This document shows positions 1 through 12,626 of a stretch of DNA of 64,000 nucleotides, piece by piece (position 1 is the first letter of the stretch; each line of letters opens with the position of its first letter). The stretch is from positions 124,250,148 through 124,314,147 of the forward strand of contig CM071598.1 in the NCBI GenBank assembly GCA_036435485.1, in the 5' to 3' direction. The notes below the pieces were generated by a model. It worked only from the letters and a program-made list of their open reading frames with translations, did not search any database and was not told where the DNA came from. This DNA is from Saposhnikovia divaricata (taxonomy: Eukaryota > Streptophyta > Magnoliopsida > Apiales > Apiaceae). Made by a program: the position numbers and the translations under genes.

Positions 1-1390
1 TTACCAAAAACGTAGTAAAAGTGCTACTTCCTATAACGACTCGATCCAGATTCACTGAATAATTTTTTTGAATGATTTTTTCGACGATCGAACCGTACGG
101 ATGTTAATAAACACTCATTTTAGTATTGGGAAAAAATAGTCAAAAAATAAAAAATCGGATTGTACGAGATTTTACCAAAAACGTAGTAAAAGTGCTTCCT
201 ATAATGAGACACGATCCCGATTCAGTGAAATATTTTTTGAATGATTTCTTCGACGATCGAACCGTACGGATGTTAATAAACACTCATTTTAGTGTTATAA
301 AAAAATAATCAAAAAATAAAAGGCCGGGTTGTATGAGATTTTAAAAAAACCTAGTAAAAGTGCTACTTCCTATAACGAGACACGTTCCTGATTCACTGAA
401 TAATTTTTTTGAATGATTTTTTCGATGATCGAACCGTACAGATGTTAATAAACATTCATTTTAGTGTTGGGAAAAATTAATCGAAAAATAAAAAGGCCTG
501 GTTGTACGGAATTTTACCAAAAATGTAGTAAAAGTGCTACTTCCTATAACGAGACTCGATCCAGATTCACTGAATAATTTTTTTGAATGATTTTTTCGAC
601 GATCGAACCGTACAGATGTTAATAAACACTCATTTTAGTGTTGGGAAAAAATAGTCAAAAAATAAAAAAACAGGATTGTACGATATTTTATCAAAAACGT
701 AGTAAAAGTGCTACTTCCTATAATGAGACACAATCCAGATTCAATGAAATATTTTTTTGAATGATTTATTCGAATATCGAACCGTATGGATATTAATAAA
801 CACTCATTTTAGTGTTATAAAAAAATAATCGAAAATTAAAAAGGCCGGGTTGCATGAGATTTTATCAAAAACCTAATAAAAGTGTTACTTCCTATAACGA
901 GACACGTTCCTGATTCATTGAATAATTTTTTTGAATGATTTTTTCGACGATCGAACCGTACGGATGTTAATAAACACTCAATTTAGGGTTCGGAAAAAAT
1001 AATCGAAAAATAAAAAGGCCGGGTTGTACGGGATTTTACCAAAAACGTAGTAAAAGTGCTACTTCCTATAACGAGACTCAATCCAGATTCACTGAATAAT
1101 TTTTTTGAATGATTTTTTCTACGATCGAACCGTATGGATGTTAATAAACATTCATTTTAGTGTTGGGAAAAAATAATCAAAAAATAAAAGGCTGGGTTGT
1201 ACGGGATTTTACCAAAAACGTAGTAAAAGTGCTACTTCCTATAACGAGACTGGATCCAGATTCACTGAATAATTTTTTTGAATGATTTTTTCGACGATCG
1301 AACCGTACGGATGTTAATAAACACTCATTTTAGTATTGGGAAAAAATAATCGAAAAATAAAAAGGCCAGGTTGTACGAGAATTTAACAAA
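1..1390. repeat. Satellite DNA array, ~172-bp monomers (8 copies)
   Basis: Eight tandem monomers start near 2, 172, 342, 514, 688, 862, 1036 and 1209, with spacings of 170-174 bp. Each carries the conserved cores CGATCGAACCGTACGG and GTAGTAAAAGTGC. The array is already running at base 1 and decays into AT-rich DNA after about 1390. Monomers fall into three variants in the order A-B-C-A-B-C-A-A. B monomers have a TGAAATATTTTTT stretch and a GTTATAAAAAAATAATC segment. C monomers have a CGTTCCTGATTCA segment. A monomers have ATCCAGATTCACTG. Length and tandem organisation fit plant centromeric or heterochromatic satellites (family knowledge), but nothing here proves a centromeric position. Short open frames in it are chance. 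Confidence 0.95.
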
Positions 1391-2279
1391 AATGTAGCAA
1401 TTTTTAATACTTTTAAATTCAACAAAGTGATAAATGTAATAAAAACAAAATAGAATGAATACCACTAAAAAAAGTTTTTTTATGAAAATAGAGACTTTTT
1501 TTTATAACCAAATTGAGAAAATCAATGTTTTAAAAAAATTAAATATTTATAAAAACAATATTTTTTTAATAATTTATAAAAAAAATTGAAAAAAATGATA
1601 AATTTTCAATATAGACGTGAGTAGCAGACTAGCAGATTAGTAGTAGTGTATATTGAACTGGGTGAAAATAACAAGCGGCAAAAATACCGCCTTCGCCCAA
1701 TTTTTTCATTGACAAACACTTTCCCCTCTTAAATTTTTTCAATTCATCCCTCTTAAACACTTTGCTTCTCTCACACATCCGGTGTTTTATTATAAATAGA
1801 TTTAGGTATTCAATTTTAGGGATAGATTTAGGGATACAATCTTTCAATTTAGGTCGATTTAGGGGTTCAAGCATCGATTTAAGGATGAATGGATTTCTTA
1901 CAGTCTTACGTTTGTTGTTAATGTAGTAATATGCTTTCAGTTAATTGTGTACATTTCTATTGGATAGATGTGAAGGAAATTCGAGGGATAGGTGTGTTTT
2001 TGCGCCCACCACCAACATAGATCAATGTGAAGTTAGATCGATAGCAGAAGGAAGTTGTAAAAGAGGTATATCTAATGTTTTGGTTTCAATTTATCTTCCT
2101 CTTCTGTAATTTTTAAGGTTTATAGATGTGTTGTTTGCCACTATTCTTGGTCTGCGTCTACACGATGCTGGTAGACAATGTGTCTGTATAGTCTATATTG
2201 CATAGGTAGATATTAACTTTAGAACCTTGTGTATTGCAAGCTATTTGGTCTGATTTACTAATGGAAATGATAAACTTAT
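1391..2279. other. Intergenic, no gene recognised
   Basis: The first 230 bases are AT-rich DNA flanking the satellite. The rest is unique-looking sequence without a convincing reading frame. Bases about 2150-2279 may be a further decayed, frameshifted continuation of the Copia fragment to the right, but I cannot follow it with confidence. Confidence 0.5.
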
Positions 2280-3289
2280 AGTGACAATTGATTGACTGTG
2301 TAAGCAATATCCGGGCGAGATATAGTAAGATAAATCAGACGTCCAATAAGACGACGATACAATGAAACATCATCAAAATCCAACTCTGTAGAATGATCAG
2401 CTAATAATCCATGATTTTGTTCCAAAGTAACAATAGAAGGCTTGCATTGTAATAAGCCTATATCCCTTATTAAGTCCTCAGTATATTTTCGTTATTGTAA
2501 ATAAATTCCTGTAGATGAGCGAGCAAGTTCCAAACCAAGAAAATATTTCAAATGTCCCAAATCTTTGATCTGAAATTGAGATGACAGGAATTGTTTGATT
2601 GAAGTTAAAACACCATTGTCATTACTAGCTAATACCATGTCATCAACATAAACCAAGAGAACGGAAATAGAGCCCTTATGAGTGTAAACAAACATGTTGT
2701 GACCTGAAGCAGATTGTTTAAATCCAAAAGCAAGTAATGCTGAGCAAAGTTTAATAAACCAACAACATGATGCTTGCTTAAGACCATATAAAGAACGAAT
2801 GAGTTTGCAAACCAAACGTTGTCCTTTGTATTTATTAATGAGAGAGGCATGAGGAGTGTAACCTGGTGGAAGATTCATGTAAACATCCTCCTTTAAATCA
2901 CCATTGAGGAATGCTGTAGTAACATCTAGCTGAGTGAGAGACCAATTCTGAACTACTGCAACAGCAAGTACCGTACGTAGAGTGTAGCCCTTAGCTACAA
3001 GTCGTGCCTTGTATCGTTCCACAGTCCCATCTGCCAAATATTTTACTTTGTAGATCCAACGACAATCAACAGGTTTTATATTAGCAGGCAATGGTGTAAC
3101 AATCCATGTGTTATTAGCTTCGAGTGCTGCTAGTTCGGAAGCTATACCTGTGCACCACTCTGGTGATTTTACAGCTTGAGCATACGAATAAGGCTCAGGT
3201 ATTTTGGCCACATTGGCAACAAAATGAGTGTATTCAAGTTTGATACCATGTAAACCAGAGCTTTGATACCATGTTGAGAACCAATCCAT
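2280..3289 (-). pseudogene. Ty1/Copia retrotransposon reverse transcriptase fragment
   Basis: The minus-strand frame reads as the RT part of a Copia polyprotein. In order it has the PEW..A...E..AL..N.TW entry motif, the CRWIYKVKY and ERYKARLVAKGYT block, QLDVTTAFLNGDL with a catalytic Asp, YGLKQA, and the YVDD active site near 2635-2650. After an in-frame TAA at 2492-2494 the same frame continues to about 2280 with RRLIGRLIYLT.SRPDIAY, a typical Copia block. The segment normally found between AKGYT and the next helix, including the conserved FDTFSPVAK-type motif, is missing, so a small in-frame deletion has removed part of the palm. There is no gag, integrase or LTR nearby. It is a dead remnant. 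Confidence 0.93.
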
Positions 3290-5389
3290 CTAAAACCTTG
3301 AGTTGTTAGAGGAAGGCCCCAAATGGATCTTATGCTATATTTCAACAGTTAACACTACTGTTTGGGTAAAAATTCTTCCCAAAAAAAAAGCCGTGATAAG
3401 ATGTTTGACTTTGTCAAACTTAAACTAATATATATGCTTCATACTCATCGCATTAAACTGATAGTATGGTTAACGGCTAGCCACCAAAATGCCGTTTAAA
3501 ATGCAAGTGTAGCCACTGATATGTGAAATAAAAAGTACAACCACGTTTTTTTTAAACCGGTGGTAGCTAGACCTGGCAAATCGGATAATTGGATCAATTT
3601 CGGATCAGATCAATTTTCGGTTTTGATATATTTAAATACAATTCGGATCGGATCTAATTCGGTTCAAATCTAGTATCGATTTTACAAAATTTTAATCGGT
3701 TTTGGTTCGGTTCGGGTCTAGTTTCGGATCGGGTCGATTTCAAATTAAAATCGAATAAATTTCGGATTATGATCAGAAAAAATTCAGTTCGGATCTTTTC
3801 GGATTGGATTTTTTCGGTTCAAAAAAATTTGGTTTCAGTTATGTTGTATCAATTTTGAATTATCATTGAAACTAAATAAATGTCATTAGTAAGTTTGTAG
3901 AAATATAGTTATAACGCGAAAATAAATACTCAATTGAGTAATATAAAACTTGATTGTTTTTTGAGTATTTAAAATTTAATATTATTTTTTCTAGTCTCTA
4001 CTTGGACCAGTAATATAAAATAATATTTTTGGTAAAAGTATAATTTTTTTGAGTATTTAATACTTAATATTATTCTACTTGTCATAATTTTAATAGATCA
4101 AAAATCCTAACTCCAAACATAAATTCGGAAACATATTTATTTAACCTAAACCTCCTTTAGCTTCTTGTCCTCCAAAATTTAAAATACAAAATATTAAAAT
4201 TTTTAAAACTAAAGCATAAACCAAGTTCATCATATCTTTCTCAAAATCAAAATAATATATACTAATTTAGAACTCGTGCAATGCATGGGCTTTTTTGATA
4301 TATAATAAATTTTGTTTTATGTTACAATTTTATTTTTATATAATCATTATTTTTAATAATTATTTTATTTTAAACTTAAATAATTTAATATAAATTTAAC
4401 TAATTATACACATGATTTAAAGCTTATATTATGAAATTTTAAATTAAATACGTTCTTAGCGGAATTCGAACCTTGATATTTAATAAAGTAATTTAATTCT
4501 ATAAAATATATCTAAACACTGGATCTAACGGTTCTTATTTATTACTATATATGAATGATTGCAAAATTTTGTTTTAAATTAAAAGAGAACGTGTTTTAAT
4601 TAGAAAAAAATATTAATGATCGGAAGATACGATATTTCGATAGGTGTGTGTAAAGGGTAATATGTTAAATTAAAGGTAAATATCTTTTAAATTGATTGAA
4701 AGATACGATATTATAGGTATTTATTAAATTTTATTTAATATTACAATTATGTTTTTATATAATTATTCTAATAATTTTTTTAATTTTAATTTAATATAAT
4801 TTAATATACTTATATTTACGGATTATACTTATGTATCCTTATTATAAATAACGTATAGGGATTTTTAATATATTTTATTAATAATTGAAAATATGGTGTG
4901 ATATTTTTGGATATATATTAATAATTGTAAGATTGGTTTTAAATAAAAAAGGTTACGTATTTTAATTAGAAAGAAAATATTAATGATTTGAAAATATGGT
5001 ACTATTGCTGTTTTTATAAAAGGTAATATTTTCAACTAAAAGTAAATGAAAAAATGGCAATGGCTAATTACCATTAATTATATTATGTTATTATTTATTT
5101 TAATAATTAGGATAACCAACCGAAAACCAAACCGACAAAGTTTCAATCTTTCGGCTTTAATATAATAGTATAGATTTACTAATCCACAATTAATATTTTA
5201 CAAGTACTTGCTAGTATATTTAATAATTAAATAAATAAATAAAGTAATTCGAGTTTGGGACATTATAGCTAGCAAATTGGTACCCAATTAGTTGTTGACT
5301 TGTATCTATAAAGGCCACAAATACTCTTTACTTTCCCTTCTTCTACCATCGCTCCCACTCACCTGAAAACCTAGGCTCTTGATACCACT
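3290..5389. other. AT-rich spacer with degenerate repeats
   Basis: No gene is visible. Bases about 3567-3850 are a low-complexity run of GGTTCGG/CGGATC words of the kind common inside plant hAT-type elements, but I see no terminal repeats. Bases about 4268-5165 are very AT-rich and hold two diverged copies of one segment (around 4290-4690 and 4700-5045) that share TTACAATT.T.TTTTTATATAAT and GGTAATAT...AAA.GTAAAT stretches. A near-palindrome TCGTGCAATGCATGG is at 4274-4288. Bases 5375-5387 resemble a primer-binding site belonging to the LTR that starts at 5390. Confidence 0.5.
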
Positions 5390-5430
5390 TGTTGGGCTTG
5401 CTTTGCAGGCCTTAAATCCACATTAATATG

Positions 5431-6796
5431 TGTTAGGTCCTGTAGAGTTTGTAGAAGGGGGGTTGAATATACAAATTGTACTGATATTAGTCTAACACAA
5501 ATTTGATTCGGAATTAAATTAAACAAGATTCAAAAAATATAAATTATATTAAACTTGATAGGTTGTTACAAATACAGTACGGAGTTCAAAGGTTTTATAT
5601 CTCACTTATAAAAACAAATTAGAATAAATTCAACATGAATTTTTCTATATTGTGATTAAAAGAACAAATGATAAAAAGTAGTTCGAGATATAAACTAGGG
5701 ATTAAAATCCGTTAGATAGTACAAGGGTTACAAGTGATCAAGTTCTAACAGATAAAATATACAAGAACTAAGAACTTGAAAGCTTGTAGAAAATTTAAGT
5801 CTCCTATACATGTTAGCTTTGATGAAGAGAGAGAAGGGAGAGTTTAATGCTTTGTTCATTTCATTAGTCTATTTCTTAATATTTTGCTAAGTGATTTTGA
5901 AGCAGACGCCTTGAATTCTTTTATCAAATGAATCTTCAAAGTTCCTGTCCATTTTTCTTTCAATTACTCATCAACGGGTATCCAAAAAGGGTATGGCAAA
6001 AAGATCTTCTTCGGTAAGGGTATCCATTGTAAGGGTATTGAGATTATACTAGCAAGGGTATCCAAGTAATCTCGGTAAGAGTGTCCCTTTAGGCTGGTAA
6101 GAGTATCAGGCTTTTTGGGTAAGGGTATGGTTTATACTCGTAAGGGTATCAAGGGACCAAATTCGGTAAGGGTATCCAGATACTCTTACTAGTATAAATC
6201 TGATACTCTTTTTCAATTAATAAATAATTCAAATAGTACTTAACTTAGATAATTAATTTACAAAATAAATTAATTCTTATTGAATTAATTTATTAAGTAA
6301 ATCAACTAATGACTTAGTTAACTAAAATAGAATTATAATTAATTCTTGATACTAAAATCTTCTTTGAACCACTGAATATAATAAGGAGCCACCACTGAAA
6401 TATTTGTTGACGCTCGATGTACTGTCCAGTTCATGAGCGACTAACTCCAATGACTGTTCTTCATTTTTGACTCTAAGCTGTGGTTCTTTTCTTTTTTAAA
6501 ATCTCTTCAAAAGCTTTCTGTACTCTGTGTGTACTTCTTCAGTCACACTAGAAATCTCTGTCACTTGTAAATGTATCCACTTCAATGAATACTACACTAA
6601 GGCTTGATCAAATAGCAGAACTTCTTTCAATGTAGTAAATCTTCAAGTCTATAGATTGACTTTATTCTTCTTTCTTTGATAGATAATACTATCTGAGATT
6701 TCTGTGACAGTTTATATATTATTTACTTATTACACTCTTTTTTAAGTTGAGTAGAATCCTCGAAGTATACAAATAGGCTATATCATATGCCTTTCA
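5431..6796 (+). mobile_element. Copia-type solo LTR inserted in the TRIM LTR
   Basis: The insertion begins TGTTAGGTCC and ends CTTTCA. It is flanked by the perfect 5-bp duplication ATATG (5426-5430 and 6797-6801). Removing it restores the TRIM LTR sequence seen at 12872-13051. No internal coding region or second LTR is present, so it is best read as a solo LTR of 1366 bp. The start, with TAGAAGGGGGGTTGAATA shortly after, resembles the start of the partial LTR at 59599 and recalls SIRE/Maximus-type Copia LTRs (recognition from memory, moderate). Strand is assigned by that resemblance only. Bases 5985-6185 contain several diverged copies of GGTAAGGGTATC. Confidence 0.82.
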
Positions 6797-8131
6797 ATAT
6801 GATATTGTCCGCTTTGGACCCAGCCCACACGGATTTGTTTTAGGGTAACTCCGAAAAGACCTCATACTAATGGAGTTAACTAGCTGCTTATAAACTAGCA
6901 ATCCACCTGTAACGCCCCCAAATCCGGGGTCAAGGATTTGGTCGTCACGCAGAAATCCTCAATATCAAATCACCTGTTTAATAACATTAATCCACCTGTA
7001 GTCACTTAATAACTGAATTACAACATTTGAGACCCTAACCACCAAGCATCTTTTAGGTTATAGGGCTAGAAACAAGAACTCAAATACTTACATTTCTCAT
7101 TACATCCATCCGATTACATCGCACTGAGTTTTACAAAACTTATACCACTAGTATAACTTCGTTGAGAAGTACATCAGCAACTAGTACTACACAGTACAAA
7201 GTAATATGTATATTACACATCAATATGCCTATATATAACTTACTCCAGCTATAGATTTTCTGGACCATATTGTCTTCATTAAGGGATACTGCCTGCTTCT
7301 TCCGAGCTATGCAGACAAGCCTCATCCGCCTACCTTCCTCTGAAATGTTAATATTTGAAAACAAGCAAGTATGAGCAAACGATTTGCTCAGCAAGTTATT
7401 ACTAGAGTTTAACAAAATATCCCATCATACGCATGGGGTTTTCAAAATCCAACGATACTTAATAACACCTCTAAAACATTTATAACTATGAAACTTCAAT
7501 AAGTGAAGTATGACCTTTGAAATAACATCAAATGAACAAATTAAGATCATAGTAACAGGAATAATCTTCATACCTTAGCAAAATAGTATACACTATGGTT
7601 TTTCTAATCTTCTAAAAAACTTTTCAAAATACGCAGTTCAATATGATGCTACGATAGTTGCCTTTCATCATACGAAAACTGAACCATTTATAAGGTTCCA
7701 ATTCAATACTATTCAGGTTTGAGAATGTATACATACATGTATATCATTTTCATCAAAACACTCGACAGATACTTCAGCCATATAATAACAGTATTACAAG
7801 AATACTTTCACCCCGTTTGAAAACTGAGTCACATACGGTAAATTCAGGTTTTAACAGCATAAACTTTCCCTGAGTCATTTTAAAACAAGAGCGTTCAGGT
7901 TTCAGAAATCTTTTCTTGATGAGTTCAACACTGACAACACTATCGGTACTGGCGTACCTGGGCCTTCAGTACAGTGTAGCAGCACAATTCCAATTGGAAG
8001 GATGGGAGTATTCCGGAGTACACCCGGTACAAGGTGATCAGCCATTGTACCGTACAAAACAACGCTTCGCTACTAGTAGACGGGTGACGTACCTACTAAG
8101 GAGGTCGTGGCCCGACCATATGTGGGTCTTA

Positions 8132-8275
8132 TGATGGACTTGCCTACCTGCAAGCCTCTTACACTTGTACATATATCTTGATGGGCTCGCCTACTTGCGT
8201 GCCTCTTACACTTCGACATATGTATAACTGGATGGACCTGCCTACCTGCAAGCCTCTTACACCTAAACACCCTCC
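8132..8275. repeat. ~50-bp minisatellite, 3 copies, inside the large LTR
   Basis: Three units start near 8133, 8180 and 8231, each with GATGG.CTTGCCTACCTGC followed by AAGCCTCTTACAC. The closely related LTR at 26513-31215 shows no matching expansion, so it probably arose after the copies diverged. Confidence 0.85.
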
Positions 8276-10436
8276 AGTCCCCAGAGTCGTTTTAAACCAG
8301 CTTTGAAACCTTTTTCAAATCGTCACTTTCGAAAGAAAACACGGAAGTATGTTCATTTCACAAGTTGACCTCCGTCAACTGATTTTCTCTACTCAGGGAA
8401 TTCTTTTCAAATCAGCTTGGAAGTTATTCGGAATTTTCTTAAGGATTTTTAAAACCTGACCCTTCTTGATGAGGCGGGGTCACTGCTTTGGATTATAGCG
8501 AAGGGAGAAAACATAATTAATTGCTCCCAAAACTGTGGGTTCTCAAGTTTTGATGAGTTCGTAATATGTAATTACGAGGTATATGTAATATGTAATTATA
8601 AAAATATCTGAGAACCCCTGCCATTTTTAAATATTTTTCTGAAAACCAGAAAATATTTATAATAATTTTTAAACTTTTGAATAAATTTTTAAAGAATAAA
8701 TAGGACTTTTAAATAATTTCGGAATATTTAATAAATGATTAAATAATATTTATTATGAAATAAATCCTTAATAAAATATTCTCAGACGATTATTCAAACA
8801 AATATACATTTTGCTAATTAATATTCTTGAATATTTATTAATAAAATATGAAATATTTTTAAACCCAAATATCTCCAAATTGTAAATAATTGGAATATTT
8901 TTAAATCATATTCAAATAACATTCCTCGAATGATATCATTTCCCAAGTAATTAATACTTTCTGGAAATATAATTAGTACCCGCTAATAACATTCCTTAAA
9001 AGAAATAGTACTCTGTCGCTGGAATCCCTCCGGGTTTCCACGAATATCTCTATATCTCAAAATACCGACTCCCGGTTCAATAAGAAATAATACTACGTAT
9101 GAAAATCCTTTTTAAATGAATATTATAATTAATATTCATTGAATTAAATAACCACTCAAATAACATATATGAATACCATTCTAGATATTCTTAACCGAAA
9201 ATATCTAATTTATAACCATTGGAATATCGTTACTCCGCATTAAAAAATAATTTATCTCCGGAAATATCCCGGGTTTTCGACAGTGTTCATAAAACAAAAA
9301 TTAGAAAATCCCAAATTCTCTTTAAAAGGATATTTAAACTAATATGCATTTAACCAAGTAAACATACACCTTATATCTATCGCTATTACTTAAACCTCAA
9401 TGTATCCAAAGTATAATATTTGAAGTATTGTATAAACAAGATACAGTATTATAAGTCATGGGGTTTTGACAATTGGCATAAGATAATCAACTACACTAGC
9501 AAATCGAGAATATAAGAATTTTGAGAATAAAGGCACAACGCTGGAGGACTTGAAATCATGGATCAAACTTATCCGGTACGTTTCATATATTTCAAAATAC
9601 ATATACTCTGAACAATAGAGTATGCATAAATAAACTTGGCTTTGGTCCTTAGCAAAGAACAGAAAACCGCAGATAAATCCTTCGCACCTCGTCCGAGCAA
9701 TACCACGGAGGTAATTTACCTTTCTTCATACGATGCCTCAATCCTTCCTTTTTGATGCACGTCGATCCAACTTGATTACGCCATAATGGTACTGTAATGG
9801 TTACGAGTACGTGTTAGTCCAATCTCGTATCTCGAGTAGACACAACTCAGAATTATCACTAAGTCACATAAAGTCAACCTATAGGTGTCCTCCCTATAGC
9901 TGACTACTCTATTACCGCTTAATGCACGTAACACATTCAGTAAAGAAAATGAAATGGAAAAGCCCCCCTTTTATAAAGTGGACATTCCTGGTACTAAACA
10001 CATTATAACACTACAACTTAATCAACTTCACTTAACATATACAACTATAATACCACTGACATTCTATGACGCAACTTAATTAATAGATAATCCTTAAAAC
10101 ACAATTAACCCTCAACTTAGCACATAAATCCTTGAATTAGCACATAAATAAACAATTAATCCCCAAGACATAATTAACCTTCGACTTAGCACATAAATCC
10201 TCGAGACAACAACTTAACACATATATACACAAACAGTTAATATCCAAAGCATGCCTTTAGATCATTGAAATCAAATAAGTTAAGTAAATTAAAATGTAGG
10301 GGATTTTTAGAAAATTTCGGCATGCAGTATTCGTAAATAGGACTATTCCCCTGTTTTTCATTTCAACAATCCAACTTGTGAATTACCAAGGAAAATCAAG
10401 CTACCTCAATTGCAGCAACATAAAATAAACAAGTAA

Positions 10437-10575
10437 GAAAAGTACCCGCCTAGACATGCGGCACCTAAACACGTAAGAAAGTAAACAAGTAGGAAAAGTA
10501 CCCGCCCAGACATGCGGCACCTAAACGCATAAGAAAATGATCCGTCCAGACATGCGGCACCTCAACATGTAAGGA
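10437..10575. repeat. Tandem repeat with ACATGCGGCAC core, 3 copies, inside the large LTR
   Basis: The core ACATGCGGCACCT recurs near 10454, 10510 and 10550, with GTACCCGCC.AG or a variant before it and a GTAAG/ATAAG stretch after it. The related LTR at 26513-31215 has a single copy near 29240, so this is a local expansion. Confidence 0.8.
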
Positions 10576-11552
10576 AAATAAATAACAGTTTATCCTTGAT
10601 ATATAAAATTTGAAAACCGTACAACCAGGAATTAAATTCCTATTATAAGAAAACTCTTGAAATAACCTTTTTGTAAATTGAACTATCCCGGGGTCACAGC
10701 CCCTCAATTATAATCAAAACCATTTGAAAATAACTCATACATCATCGTCCTTCATTTAACTCTGTCAAGACCTCTAAGGCCAGTGGTAAGGTTCAACAAC
10801 CACCACTCATCATTTATACAAAATATAAAGTATACAATACTCTGACAACTTCGACATCCACCAATATTTATAATTTGACTTACCTAATTTAAACCCATAT
10901 ACATGACCAAGAATCATTTAACCACAAATACTCCCAACACCAAGTAGTTGACAAATATGACATCCCACAATTACGACTCCACTTATAGCACTTAGCACAT
11001 AAACCTTACCGGAACCAATTATAACAAGTAAAGCCACATAAACTCCGCATATTATACGACAATTAATAATTACCCACTAACGACCACTGAGTCCGATTAT
11101 AGTATCGACCTCAATTAATACCAAAATCATAATTAACAACCCACAGTCATTAAACCCGAATATTAGCGAGACCACAAAATAATACCGACAATTACAATTA
11201 GCAATCAACAATTACCAATTAACAACTAACAATTAACAATTAACAACTACTAACCCGAACATTTAATCGGACTCACAATTAAACCCAACAATTATACTTA
11301 ACTATACTCTCCGAATTAATTCATGAAAATAAAACAATAATCATAATTTACAATATTACTCTAATTACGACAACTTATACATTTAACTCATAATTTAAAA
11401 CTAATTAAATTACAACAATATTCATTATTAAAATACAACAACTAAATACAAGTGAATACACGCATCCCAATTATACCTTTTCCGATGACCACCACCGAAA
11501 ACCAAGCCCGGAAAATCCCTCCGTTAGCCTCTCCCCCCCGCTGATCTCTCAC

Positions 11553-11553
<1 letters not shown>

Positions 11554-11598
<45 letters not shown>

Positions 11599-11735
11599 CT
11601 TCTCGGCTCCATCTCTCTGCACCATCTCTCTCCCTTTTCCACTTCCTCCTGCTTCCTCCCGTGCCTGCACACACCAGCACCTCCCATGACACACACACTC
11701 ACACTACGCTCACACACACACACACACACACGCGT
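11554..11735. repeat. (CT)n and (CA)n microsatellites inside the large LTR
   Basis: A CT run covers about 11554-11596 and CA-rich runs cover about 11690-11735. The related LTR has the same pair near 30174-30222 and 30359-30372, so the microsatellites are an inherited LTR feature. They lie about 1 kb from the LTR 5' end in both copies. Confidence 0.9.
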
Positions 11736-12626
11736 GTATACACATACACATACACGAATCACACACTTATACACCTACACACAGCTATATATATGTATAA
11801 GCTTCAATTGATTCAAAAAATCAAAACCCCAAAATCTTTTCTCTCTCCCCGCTGTGTTGTTGTGCGGCTGCTGTGTGTGTATGTATGTAGTCGTGTGTGT
11901 ATCTGCTGTGTTTTGTGTTCAACCCTAATGGGCTCAAGCCCATTAACATTTAAAAGCCATACAATTAAATACATCACACTTTAAATAATATTTTAAACTA
12001 ATAACTCTAATTTGTAAAAATAAAATTTCTAGCATAATTAAACACTAGAATATTTTTAAAGATTTTCGGGGAAAGAAATAGAATTAAAACTAAATTTCCT
12101 GAATTGATATGCATTTTACAAATATTAATAATTTATAAAAACAATACTTAAAAATAATAATCGTGATTCATAAATCATGAAATACCACAAACATTAATGT
12201 TTTAGTAAGATCGCGAATTCTCAATATTTATATATTAATCGAGTAATTTCTGTAAATCCTCAAATAATTAAAGTAATTAGTTACCAAGGATTTTAAAATC
12301 ACCAAATTACTCAATAATTTAAAACAAGAAAATCTTTACTGAATAATTCCACACTTTGAAAATTAAATCCTTGGCCCAAATGAACTATCAATTCGAGATA
12401 TCTACTCGATCAGTCATTTTAAAAAGGACCCGATTCCACTGAACCGAAAATAATAAATAACCAAAATACCATAATAATAATAATAATAAATAATAAAATA
12501 AAAAAAATTCCTCCTCATTTTAAGAAAACATTATTATTATTATATAAAAATCATAATAAAATAATTCTCTAAAAATCCGGGTTATTACACCGCCCCTCCC
12601 ACAAACGAAGTGGACAACTCCCAACA

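Larger units (their letters stand above)
6908..12589 (-). mobile_element. Large Gypsy-type solo LTR (5.68 kb) inserted in the TRIM LTR
   Basis: On the minus strand it runs from TGTAATAACCCGGATTT (12589) to GGGGGCGTTACA (6908), the TG...CA ends of an LTR. Flanking 5-mers are CCACC (6903-6907) and CCGCC (12590-12594), a duplication with one mismatch, and the flanks rejoin into the TRIM LTR. It is closely related to the 4.70-kb solo LTR at 26513-31215, for example 12000-12350 against 30655-31010. Its two ends match the 5' LTR at 60411-63839, which is followed by an initiator-Met-type PBS. It has no gag-pol. Lineage is probably Ty3/Gypsy; a chromovirus of Tekay/Del type is a guess. Open frames inside it sit on microsatellites or are short and look accidental. 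Confidence 0.87.
5390..12626 (-). mobile_element. TRIM-like element, left LTR, split by two nested LTR insertions
   Basis: This is the minus-strand LTR that begins TGTTGGGAGTTGTCC at 12626 and ends AAGCCCAACA at 5390. Without the two insertions (5431-6796 and 6908-12589) and their duplicated targets it is about 179 bp, matching the uninterrupted 180-bp LTR at 12872-13051 along its length. Between the two LTRs lies only about 245 bp, so the unit has the structure of a TRIM (terminal-repeat retrotransposon in miniature). To the left of this LTR a second PBS-like sequence occurs at 5375-5387, so the LTR may also be shared with another copy, as in the tandem arrangements known for TRIMs. No coding capacity is visible. 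Confidence 0.85.

Noticed and set aside
126..308. 60-codon frame in the satellite
   Set aside because: It lies in one monomer of a tandem repeat and is not preserved in the others.
1..1390. CRISPR-like array
   Set aside because: Monomers are contiguous with no unique spacers, about 172 bp long, in a plant genome; it is a satellite.
7140..7415. 91-codon minus-strand frame in the large solo LTR
   Set aside because: The related LTR near 26700-26960 does not keep the frame, so it is probably not coding.
11553..11984. Open frames over the CT/CA microsatellites (RERERE and THTHTH type proteins)
   Set aside because: The frames are open only because dinucleotide repeats lack stops; they lie inside a solo LTR.
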